Positions 55,743 to 64,000 of a stretch of DNA of 64,000 bases are shown here, piece by piece. Position 1 is the stretch's first letter, and every line of letters starts with the position of its first letter. Below the pieces are notes generated by a model, which had not been told where the DNA came from, did not search any database, and was given only the letters and a program-made list of their open reading frames with translations. Origin of the DNA: Perkinsus olseni (lineage: Eukaryota > Perkinsozoa > Perkinsida); NCBI GenBank assembly GCA_013115125.1, contig JABANN010000046.1:1-64000 (forward strand), in the 5' to 3' direction. Both the position numbers and the translations under genes were made by a program.

Positions 55743-56266
55743 GAACTTTATAGGAGTGAAAACAATCCTCAGACTGAGATGACCGAGGGAATACCAAGCC
55801 TATTGCACAGCTCGAGAGAGAGTGAGTGAGCTCTACAGAGTGAGTGAGCACCTGGTCCAAGACGAACTGTCGTAGTAGAGTTGGTGTTCAGCGGGGAAAC
55901 TTGCTCGCGTGGAGAAGGGCACTAAGGCGATCTGATCGCGTTCTCCACGGCTTCATGGAATAGCTCGAGGAGATCGCGGCGATCTCCTCTGGTGAAGGCT
56001 CGATTGATCGCTTGATGCATACTCCAACGAGACATTGATACTTGGTTAACATCATAACAGCGCAAGCAGCACTACGGATGACAGCTTCCGATATCTTTAA
56101 AGCATTCGAACATCCGTAGGACATCTTTAAAGCGACTTCGGGAATCAATGCATACTATGACAGAGTAACCCGAACTTTGAGCGAATTCCAAGCCACCTCT
56201 CATCTGCCGATGATGCTCATATTATTATTGCGCCCCCACAGTCGCCATGTGGCTTCGGCCATCCTC

Positions 56267-57226
56267 TCAAACAAACTCGGCCTCTTCTGTTCCATGCTCC
56301 GCGAGGAGTTCATCCCTTGAGCTGTCTCTTCTATGTAGACGATGATTGGCACGGAGCCGAGACGCAGCGTTCGCCATCGCTGTGAGGCGATGCACTGGAC
56401 GAGACCTGGAGTCCGTTCTAGCTTTATTCAGGCCCAGCATGCTCGATAGTCTGTCGCTGTCGAAGGGGCGGCCGGCAACGGTGTTGATTCGAGCTTGTGT
56501 GAAGCTATCCCTCGTGCCGTTGAAATGATGCGGATCGACAGGCTCAAGGATGAGTACTGTGCTGTCAGAGCTCTCCTGGACGCCGAAAGAGGCGTGGATC
56601 GCTTTTCCAACCGTGGTGTAGAGGAACTCATTGTAGGCCAGTCGTAGAGGCCCATCTACCTTGATGTGACTCACTCGTGACATTCTGTCGAACTTTACCA
56701 TTGCCCTCAGGCCGTCCTCATTGAACCCGTAGTATACACCGTTCGGAGCCGGCTCTTCCTCACCAGCGAGCAACAGGTCATTTTCCAGGCAAAGGCGATT
56801 CGCTGCTGAAACGATCGGCTCGTCAGATTGCACAGAAGCATCCGCTTCTGCGTGCCTCAGTTCGAACAACACGGCGCCAGAACGCGTTTGCCAGGCAGCG
56901 CTGGCTGACGCTGAATAAACCTTGAATCCCTTCACGTCGTCCATAGTGTAGATATAGATATGAGCTCTTTGTTCACTCTTAACTTTTTTCTGGTAAAGTC
57001 TATAGCGATGGCAGATGAATCCATCGTTCGCTGCGTAGCCTTCCTCCGTTTCTGTAGTTGTCACCTTACCTTCTGGATGAAGCTGGATATAGTATCTTGT
57101 TCCCTCCTCGGAGCTCCCCACGAGGGTCGGTACTGACTGACGGTTACCTTCGACGACGATGATGATGCCCTTGAATGCCAAAGCCAGAATGAGGGAGATA
57201 CCGCTCATCAGAGGTGCAGACATCAT
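56267..57226 (-). CDS. Array family copy 12, predicted secreted protein
   Basis: 319 residues from MMSAPLMSGISLILALAF, a strong signal-peptide-like start. The open frame extends 44 codons to 57358, but that leader is unlike any paralogue. Blocks: PTLVGSSEEGTRYYIQLHP, DGFICHRYRLY, YIYTMDDVKGFKVY, PAPNGVYYGFNEDGLRA, YNEFLYTTVGKAI, LILEPVDPHHFNGTRDSF and ARINTVAGRPFDS. It ends LHRRDSSRDELLAEHGTEEAEF. It is the most diverged full-length copy and lies at the upstream end of the array. Function unknown. Confidence 0.8.
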   Translation of the reverse strand: MMSAPLMSGISLILALAFKGIIIVVEGNRQSVPTLVGSSEEGTRYYIQLHPEGKVTTTETEEGYAANDGFICHRYRLYQKKVKSEQRAHIYIYTMDDVKGFKVYSASASAAWQTRSGAVLFELRHAEADASVQSDEPIVSAANRLCLENDLLLAGEEEPAPNGVYYGFNEDGLRAMVKFDRMSRVSHIKVDGPLRLAYNEFLYTTVGKAIHASFGVQESSDSTVLILEPVDPHHFNGTRDSFTQARINTVAGRPFDSDRLSSMLGLNKARTDSRSRPVHRLTAMANAASRLRANHRLHRRDSSRDELLAEHGTEEAEFV

Positions 57227-57770
57227 ATGGCCGTCCGGATTGAGAGCAAAGAATGCCTGGAGCGATACGAGTCCGACTACGCTTCCGCCCCTGGTCAAAA
57301 CGATGAGCGGCGGATAAAATTCCCGCTCGAGGGAATACCTGTTTCCGTGGCGAGCCAAGTTTATCTTGCACCACGCGCTCGTTCGAAAGTGATAGCGCTC
57401 GAGCTATACCCGGGAGTCGCTCGAGCAAAGCGACCTGTCAGAACGTCCGCACATGAACGCCGTGTGACCAGTGCATGCAAGAGCGGCAGTACATGACTTG
57501 AGCTCGTTTAGTTCACCCCCGGGGTCCTCCTTTGGTTGTAGTGCGCTCCTGATGATCTCAGCGATATTGTAGTTGTGGCCGTATATTGGCGTGGGTTGGT
57601 TATTGAAGCGCCTAGAATCAGCCTTTTCGTTGCTTCGAAGATATCTTGTCTCATTGCCGCGCGTCTTTCCTCGATGCGCTTTCAATTCAGATAAACATAC
57701 TTCGCAGCCTCTTGAGCAGAGATACGTTGCGGAGCGAGCGGAGGTATACTGTATCATGTAAACAGTATAC

Positions 57771-57814
57771 GTGCGTGCGTGCGTGCGTGCAGGAGGTCTC
57801 GTGCGTGCGTGCGT
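57771..57814 (+). repeat. GTGC microsatellite, interrupted
   Basis: Two runs of (GTGC)n separated by AGGAGGTCTC. Confidence 0.9.
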
Positions 57815-57944
57815 ATTATTTCTCTTCAGCCAAGGCGTGTATGGAGCCTCTGCCCACACCAGAGGTACTCACTATGTGTCTGCCCCTTAGTAAGATTTAC
57901 AAGACCTCCCTCGTGAGCTATCTGCAGAAACCGATTTTTGACGG

Positions 57945-58045
57945 AAAAATGCCGGGCCTGGGATTCGAACCGGGGACTCTCGCGTGCGCTGGCTATTTTA
58001 ATGGCTATATCGCGTTAACAGTTCCACTGAGCGAACTCCGCCACT
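57945..58045 (-). repeat. tRNA-derived element with A-box, B-box and terminator
   Basis: On the minus strand an A-box-like TTCGCTCAGTGG (58024-58035) is followed by the exact B-box GGTTCGAATCC (57961-57971), then GGCCCGGCA and TTTTT. The acceptor strands do not pair and the T-stem keeps only three of five pairs, so it is not a working tRNA. It could still be transcribed by RNA polymerase III. Its 3' end matches the intron at 8534-8589. Confidence 0.65.
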
Positions 58046-58283
58046 TCGTCACCAAGACTCGGTGGCTAGATTCACCGATTGCCGCTCGATGTATTAAGCA
58101 ACGTTTCAATCGACCATAGTCTACCAAACAATTTCTAAGGCTTACCATGGGGATTACACGCGTCCTACCAATGCCGTTAAGCTTCGATCACAAATCAAGT
58201 GACAACCGTTGAGGTCTTGCAATCGGTAGAGGGGGTTGTTTAGCGCGACTAAAATGTGGTAATGATCAGTTACTGCTCTGTCT

Positions 58284-60766
58284 TTGTCAATGTCGGCTCC
58301 CGGCGGCGCCCCGATCTCCAGCAAGCTAACTTCAGGGGACGTCTCGCGGCTCAAGGCTGCAATTGAAGCCGCGGAGACCGTTGATGAGATCACACGGCTT
58401 GAGCGTGTTCTACTCACTGGAAGAATGGACGATGTTGCAGACCTTCTCAGGAGAGAGGCCGGCAGAGGGGACGTGTTATCTTCTCTTTGGATGGAGGGGG
58501 GTGCAGACAAGAAAGAGAAGAGGTGCCTCGGGGGTCGATGATTAACTGGTGTTCGATCTCGATGCCCTGTAGATCTTCATCACGCGAGCAGCCTGCTGCG
58601 GAGTCGGCACATCGCGGTGTGCCTCCTCCCCTGGCTATGCCCCGACCAAAACGCCCAAGGCAGATGCCGCGGCACGTTCATGAAGTGCCACAGGAAGTAG
58701 TACTGCACTAGTAGAAGGGAGTCAGTGATTCTCTTGGCCTAGGTGCTCACGTGTCTTCACACTCGTCTGCTCATCCGAGCACGAGTCAGTGGCAGCTCTC
58801 GAGGACTCGAACCTGTGATCGATCCCGATGCGACCATTAAAGGCTGGGCTTCAACCCGAGGTGGGCGACTCAAAGTTGAGACAACAATCTACCTCCCTCA
58901 TCTTACGTGTGTTGCCTCGTCAGGTCTATCGCACGACTCGCCAGTGAAAGAAGACGTGACGGCTCCGCCAGCCGCAGCCCCTCACCGACGCGATGTGATC
59001 GCGATCGGCGTTGGAATGTGCTCTACTCTAGATCCGACTGACGGCAGGACTTTAGGTCGGGAGCTATGCCGAGTGGTCGTGAGGGACTACACTGAGGTGA
59101 TCTGGGGAGACCCGCCCTCGCCGTTCTTTCGCTATGAAGAAAGTATCTTACCTTCACCCTAGGACAAGAAACCTATCCTGGATATTAAGGTCAAGCCAAG
59201 TGGCCATGTAGCGGATATGCGGCCAGCATCGACTGGTGAGGAGCTCCCAATCTGATGGGAAATGCTCAGTCAAAATCTCAGGATTGGACTCGGTCGACGA
59301 GACCGCTGTGCCGGTTGCCGTCGCTCGTCAGAAGGTTATGGATCTCATGCACAGTGGAACGGTGGTCCTTTGCATGGTACCGGACGGCTGGGACGGCTTC
59401 TTCGGTTGGAGTCAATCGACGCTTGTATTCAGTCGATGTTACCAGCGAGGGCACTTGAGATTCGCCACGAGTGTTGGCTGCCGGTGAGCGGGAGGAAGCT
59501 ACTCTGGTGGGGATCGAACCCACGCCCTTTTCCTCGCCAGATGAGCCACTTGTTCGAGATAGACTCGTCACGAGTCAACAAAGACGAAATATATATGAAG
59601 CTGCCTTTGACGCATGAGCAACTCCACGCAGCCGTGCTGGGGACAGGCGACGCAAGGCTCGGCCGTCACCGAGGTGAGATCGTCTTTCTTCTTCTTCCCG
59701 GCGAGAACCGCTTCATCAGAGCCCATCATCACGGATCCTCTCCTGACTGAGACGCTGAATGTTGTCAACGTCGTCCAGGGAGCAGTGTCGATGGAATTGG
59801 GGAAAATGAGAAGTGAGCAAGATGGCGAAGAGGAAGAAGAGGCCAAAGCGTTAGAACTAACGCATGCACTGAAGATAGGGCCACCCCTAAGATCCAAGGA
59901 GATAGCGGTAAGTTCCTCCGCGCAATTCTTCGCCTGCTATAAACCTATTGGCAGGTCGAACATATCCCTTCGGAGTGGCGAGATCCAGAAATCTCCGCCC
60001 TCTTCCCGGACGCCTCCGCCGTCCATACCGTAACCTGGGAGCTTGAGCAGCCTGAGCCGCAGGTGAGGAGGCCTTGTGAAGATCCTAATCTCGGCCACCG
60101 TAGTGCTTCAGGGCGAGCTGGAGTGGCGGGGCCACTGCATGGTAGAATTCGCGAGCGCCAATGTGCGCAACAAGCAGTACTCCAATTTGAAAGGGTGAGC
60201 ATCTTGCTGGGGTGGTGATGTCATGAGGATTCCGAAACACCAAAGTTTCATTTCCAGCTTCGCCCTGTGCAACGTTCTAGCGTGAATTTTCGAATGAGGA
60301 AATTTTTGGTGGGACAGACTGCGTTGCCCTCCTATCACCATTCAGATGCACTGATGTGTTTGTCGGTTACGACTGGGAGGTGGCAGAGCAAGTGAACGAG
60401 GAGCTCCTGAAGCAGCTGGCCTCCGAGTTCGGCGTCGTCAATCACGCGAGGATTCCTGGCAAGTTCCGACCGCCCTTCACTAGGGATGACAAATCTCGAC
60501 CCTTTGGATTTGTATCTTTCGCGGACAGAGAAGATGCCGTTAAAATGGGTCGGAAGAAAAGCCTGCGCGCCCCAGGTAGGGAAAATCGCTTATGCACAAC
60601 TTCAGTGGCTGTGCATCGCTCCGCTCACATGAGAGCCATTTTTTCAGTCACTGGTGCTGGAGGGAGAGAGGTGCTACTGCGTCCAAAGCTGGGCAAACAT
60701 TTGGACGGTCCATTGAAGCGAATACCAGTGAAGATTGGTGACTACGTCGAGATTCACAAAACGTGA
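58284..60766 (+). CDS. RRM-domain RNA-binding protein (multi-exon)
   Basis: Start MSAPGGAPISSKLTSG at 58284. The N-terminal helical part (SRLKAAIEAAETVDEITRLE) resembles the C-terminal helix of U2A'-like proteins, but only loosely. Exons then join in phase through DVIAIGVGMCSTL, RVVVRDYTE-DKKPILDIKV, DETAVPVAVARQKVMDLM, MSHLFEIDSSRVNKDEIYM, an acidic EEEEEAKALE stretch and VEHIPSEWRDPEISALFPD. Near 60120 is WRGHCMVEFASANVRNKQY, and near 60350 a clear RRM: TDVFVGYDWEVAEQ (RNP2) to RPFGFVSFADREDAV (RNP1). It ends VKIGDYVEIHKT. Borders between 58.45 and 58.85 kb are uncertain and the first exon could belong to a separate gene. RNA target unknown. Confidence 0.55.
59484..59540 (+). other. Intron with antisense perfect T-arm (RRM gene)
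   Basis: A 57-base GT..AG intron between ECWLP and MSHLFE, phase 0. On the opposite strand it contains GTGGG-TTCGATC-CCCAC (59507-59523), a perfect five-pair T-stem with a canonical loop. No acceptor partner strand is nearby. Confidence 0.75.
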
Positions 60767-60840
60767 TTTTCCTACAGCGTCTTTGGGTTGCGTTGATACC
60801 CTCTGGAACGGCTCCCTCTCGAGGTTAATTTCCCATAATC

Positions 60841-61134
60841 ATGTCCTTACCCGCCCATTTCCCCATCGTTCGTCCCGGCTGCACCGAAACCTCTACTAGA
60901 TTTTTTGAATGCTTTAGAGAGGCCTGCCAGCCCGAAGGGAACGTCGAGAAGGCGCGTACGGCTGTCCAGCGCTGTGAGAGGGAACTGCAGGTGGAGACTC
61001 TCTTGCAAACTGTGCTTTACTCGGTCCGTCAGGAATACAACAAGTGCTTCGAGGAGAGCCTCAAGGGCCGCGCTCAGCCTGTGGTACTCACCACATGGGA
61101 ACAAGTGGAAGAGATGTTGAAGAGTGATGATTGA
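60841..61134 (+). CDS. Small cysteine-containing protein, unknown (97 aa)
   Basis: An uninterrupted frame starting MSLPAHFPIVRPGCTETS and ending with an acidic VEEMLKSDD. It has a FFECFREAC segment, a helical middle (VEKARTAVQRCERELQVE) and Cys69 in YNKCFEESL. The spacing recalls small mitochondrial Cys-motif proteins, but the paired CX9C pattern is incomplete, so no family is assigned. It follows the RRM gene by about 75 bases on the same strand. Confidence 0.6.
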   Translation: MSLPAHFPIVRPGCTETSTRFFECFREACQPEGNVEKARTAVQRCERELQVETLLQTVLYSVRQEYNKCFEESLKGRAQPVVLTTWEQVEEMLKSDD

Positions 61135-61405
61135 TGCATGTGCCATTGTGGCATCGTTTCCGCTCAACAGCTTGAATGTGGTTTGTAGAGGCCGAGAAAA
61201 CGGTGAATGGTGAGGAAGTGACCACGATAATGCTACTTTCTGTGCTCAATACATCAAGATACATCGGTGATAGTGTGCTTCCTAAGCGGGTATTCGGCGT
61301 TGGGCTTAAAACTCGCAGACACACGATAACGCGACTTCGAGTCAACTCAACTCAACTCACAAGACGACGACTTCCAAATGACATAAGTCATGATCATGAT
61401 TCACA

Positions 61406-61690
61406 TTAGATTGTCTCGTCTTCATCTTCCTCTTTGATCTCCGGCCTCGAGGCTGCACGATACTCGATATGTTTGCAAGGTTTGAACTTCTTGCTAGCGT
61501 TGTACCCTTGGGGGTCGCATTTCCGCCTCGGAGTATACTAAGAGGGTCATGCGATGCCGCAGGTGCAGAGACTGCCAACTCACGCCTACCCTTGTGGTTC
61601 TTCCGTGATTGGTAGTCCGCTGAAGGAAACTTGACTCTCTGAGACAGGGACGTTACAACACTACCGCTTCGCCACTCGCTATCGCTAGAA
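61406..61690 (-). CDS. C-terminal exons of an unknown minus-strand gene
   Basis: Three short exons join in phase: SSSDSEWRSGSV, then RTTNHGRTTR, then YTPRRKCDPQGYNASKKFKP...KHIEYRAASRPEIKEEDEDETI stop (61406). Introns have GT..AG ends. The product end is basic then acidic, with Ser-Asp sites. The 5' end is not located. Not recognised. Confidence 0.4.
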
Positions 61691-61923
61691 GAAAGTTCGA
61701 CGGCACACTACAAGTTAGTAAGCACCCTGCGCAGTGAAATCAATCAAATCAAGACACATGGCGGTCGAATCAGAATGAAGACTGATGTCAATTCTCAGTG
61801 AGTTCGACGGGTCGAATGGTTGGACGTGGGAGAATGTCAGCTAGATCCTCACGGTAGGAAAACCGCGCCTGTTAGCACGGATCATAACGGCCACCACGCT
61901 GAAACACAACCACGGCCAATGTC

Positions 61924-63070
61924 TCACTTCTCAGCTCTCTTGAGCTCCTCGATCTTGTTGGGCGTGTTCCGCGGTGAGGGCTGTTCTTCACCATTACCGA
62001 AGGCGTGCCGCTTCACCTGACCAACACGAATAGCGGAGCGTAACAGGAGAAAACTCCCCTCACGGAGTCCCAAAGCTCTCGCCCGTTGTCGTCGACGTCC
62101 ACGGCGATCTTAACAGGCTGAAAAGCAATAAGCAGATCAGAGCGCACTCGCTCGAACTGATTGAAGCTACATGTTTTCTAACAGCAGCCGAGGCCCCTCG
62201 AGGTACAAATCGCAGCTCGGGGTTGATCGGAGGTGGTGCAGCCGGCACTTCAGTCTGACAAATCACAGCGGTGCGGCTCAACCATCGTAGCTGTGGGCCT
62301 ACCAGATGAGGAACGATGGCACTCAGGTCCAGACCGGAGTCAGTCTGCAGCTGCGTTTCCGACACCCGCTTCACCACCCTCGCAGACCCATCCACCTGAA
62401 CGCTACCAACTTTTCCGCATCACATAAGCCGATCGATTCACCTTATTATTCACTTCGAGCATGTAATCAGGAGTGTGTAAATCCTGTACCATAGCCTCAT
62501 ACCTGATGATGACGAAGCACTCCACCGCTCAAACTTAGCTCTCAATGTCCTCACCGTGGCCCTGGGTCCTGCAACATGAACCGCGAGAGAGCCCCAACCG
62601 GGAGCTTAGCAGACAAAACTTCATCTGGGATGGTCACTGGATACCTGCCGGGCAGCACTGACCCGCCGATCGGTTCACCGGACCAACTCTGGGTTCCATG
62701 TGAGGTCTGGCATCATGAACTTGATCTTAGCGGCGGTGCGGTAATTGTCGAACCTCGTGGCCGGCGGTTTCGCTTGCAGGCCGGCCCAGTCCACTTTATT
62801 CAACATGTTGAAGCTAGGCTTATCGTCATCCCACTGGAAAAGGACAGTCGAGAGGGATCCTGACTGTGTATGCTCACGTAAGCGTCATCTTCAGCGGCCA
62901 GTTTCGGAGGAGTTTCCTCTTCCAGTGGCGCGGCCGCCTCAATGGGGTACTCGGGCTGAGCAAAAACGTGCGCATCAACCGCCGGAGAGCGACAGCGCTA
63001 TCATCGATGATGGGCTTGCCTCTTCCTTCGCACGCCGACTCATAAGAGCCATCGTCGTCTGTCCCCAGTG
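61924..63070 (-). CDS. Unknown multi-exon protein
   Basis: The last exons join in phase: LSAIVPHL-TEVPAAPPPINPELRFV-PVKIAVDVDDNGRELWDS-VKRHAFGNGEEQPSPRN, ending EELKRAEK (stop 61924). Upstream blocks on the same strand are DYMLEVNNK, WAGLQAKPPATRFDNY with KIKFMMPDLTWNPE, and PEYPIEAAAPLEEETPP. Introns are 45-65 bases with GT..AG ends. No signal peptide or membrane helix. I do not recognise the family and the start is not fixed. Confidence 0.45.
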
Positions 63071-64000
63071 AGAGGCTCCCAGGACTACTATCCAGCAGTA
63101 CCACAGAGGCTTGCATCGAATCATTGACCAGTGTGGTGGAAATTATGGTATTGGCTGGGAATATAAATCTTTTTTTTTCGATCACGCTCCTCTACCGGTC
63201 AGGGCTCGGCCGCTAATTGACGAACACAACACCCCTGACTGTAGGAAGTGTTACTCTACGTCGTAGTGACTATGATGATTATAAGAGTGGAAACGGCGAT
63301 GAGACAGAACTCCTGCTCTCATCGGGGATGCCCACGACGAATTCTAAATGGCTACTTCTACTACTGACGACCAAGATTAACGACGACGACGATGGTGGTG
63401 GTGGTTTTGGTGGTGGCAAGTGTAGCTTTCCCAACTGCAGCCTCCCTAGTTTCAAGAGTGTCAAGTGACTCTTGCAGGCAAACGATGATATATAATGGGA
63501 AAGACTTAGCTACATCGCGGGTGCCCGACGTCTGCTGATCCTTTTTCGCATTGGCCCTGGACTACCACCAGAGTGATTAGAAAATGCGTTGCATCTCACA
63601 GAGATGATCAGCAAGAAAATTGAGGCTACCTCTACTCAGGTTAGACGAGAGCGACTATTCGCATTCTGGCGCGCTAGGAGTCAGCGGCTTGACAACGAAA
63701 ATAATGGTACTACAATGATAGTCAATGATGACGAACAGGAGGAGGCAGCAGCAGCAGCAGCAGCAGCAGGGAGACCGAAAAACAGCAGAGTTGGGATGAG
63801 AAGCAACATGTACTTACTACGTGATTTGATAAGCACAGGAGTCAGTTGACAAGTGAGGAGGTACGAGACAGAATGAAAAAACGAGGACGAAGATCACCAG
63901 CAACATCAGGCACCGAGAGTGCCGCAGATTGAAGACCGATCGATAGAGTCGATGGTGGAGGCGGCTAGAGTTTCGCTGGAGATGGACTCTCTGCTGTCGA
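63071..64000. other. Window end: low-complexity, possible ORF
   Basis: A plus-strand frame at 63589-63849 (86 codons) contains an alanine run encoded by a (GCA)8-type repeat at about 63745-63770 and a charged N-terminal helix. A GAC/GGT-rich stretch lies at about 63380-63420. No family resemblance; the sequence continues past the window. Confidence 0.35.

Noticed and set aside
57646-58119. 157-codon plus-strand frame
   Set aside because: Its middle is the antisense translation of the tRNA-like element (PGLGFEPGTLACA pattern).
58802-58812. GGACTCGAACC (antisense B-box) in the RRM gene region
   Set aside because: No acceptor AG follows that would place it in an intron, so it was not counted in the intron set.

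Overview
The window is nuclear DNA from a protist eukaryote. Genes carry many introns of about 46-60 bases with GT..AG ends, there is a cytosolic-type tRNA-Ala, and recognisable proteins are eukaryotic: uL15/RPL27A, EMC1, a kelch-BTB protein, a RAP-domain protein, a pepsin-like protease. Short introns, a RAP protein, an ISXO2/Merlin-type transposase relic and a conserved [CT]TCAG just upstream of many start codons (a possible spliced-leader acceptor) fit an alveolate such as Perkinsus. That assignment is inference; no marker gene settles it.

Layout. 1-3.9 kb: tRNA-Ala with a decayed half copy nearby, otherwise no confident gene. 3.9-6.2 kb (-): 768-residue fusion of an isochorismatase-like hydrolase to a glutamine-synthetase domain. 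7.5-12.4 kb (-): multi-exon gene with helical repeats, a RAP domain and, in frame after it, leucine-rich repeats. 13.8 kb (+): two-exon metallothionein-like gene with 16 Cys in 56 residues. 16.3-17.5 kb (+): aspartic protease with a frameshift. 18.2-23.3 kb (+): six-kelch plus BTB protein. 23.8-24.3 kb (-): RPL27A. 25.1-26.7 kb (+): probable methyltransferase. 27.2-32.3 kb (+): EMC1.

33.3-57.2 kb is a tandem array, all on the minus strand, of one family of about 300-325-residue predicted secreted proteins that I cannot place in a known family. I count seven full-length copies, one C-terminally truncated copy, four broken copies and a 5' stub. The array also holds a dead Merlin-like transposase, a fold-back element, several long perfect inverted duplications with one-base centres, and a sequence that folds as a three-way junction. 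Copies 5 and 6 are a recent block duplication whose edge left the stub.

57.9-64 kb has a tRNA-derived element, a multi-exon RRM protein, a small Cys-containing protein and two minus-strand genes I do not recognise.

The observation I rate highest cuts across genes. At least six small introns carry a tRNA T-arm/B-box (GGTTCRANNCC) in either orientation. In several sense-oriented cases the tRNA-like part is followed by a T-run that doubles as the polypyrimidine tract before the acceptor AG. This suggests introns built from tRNA-like elements.
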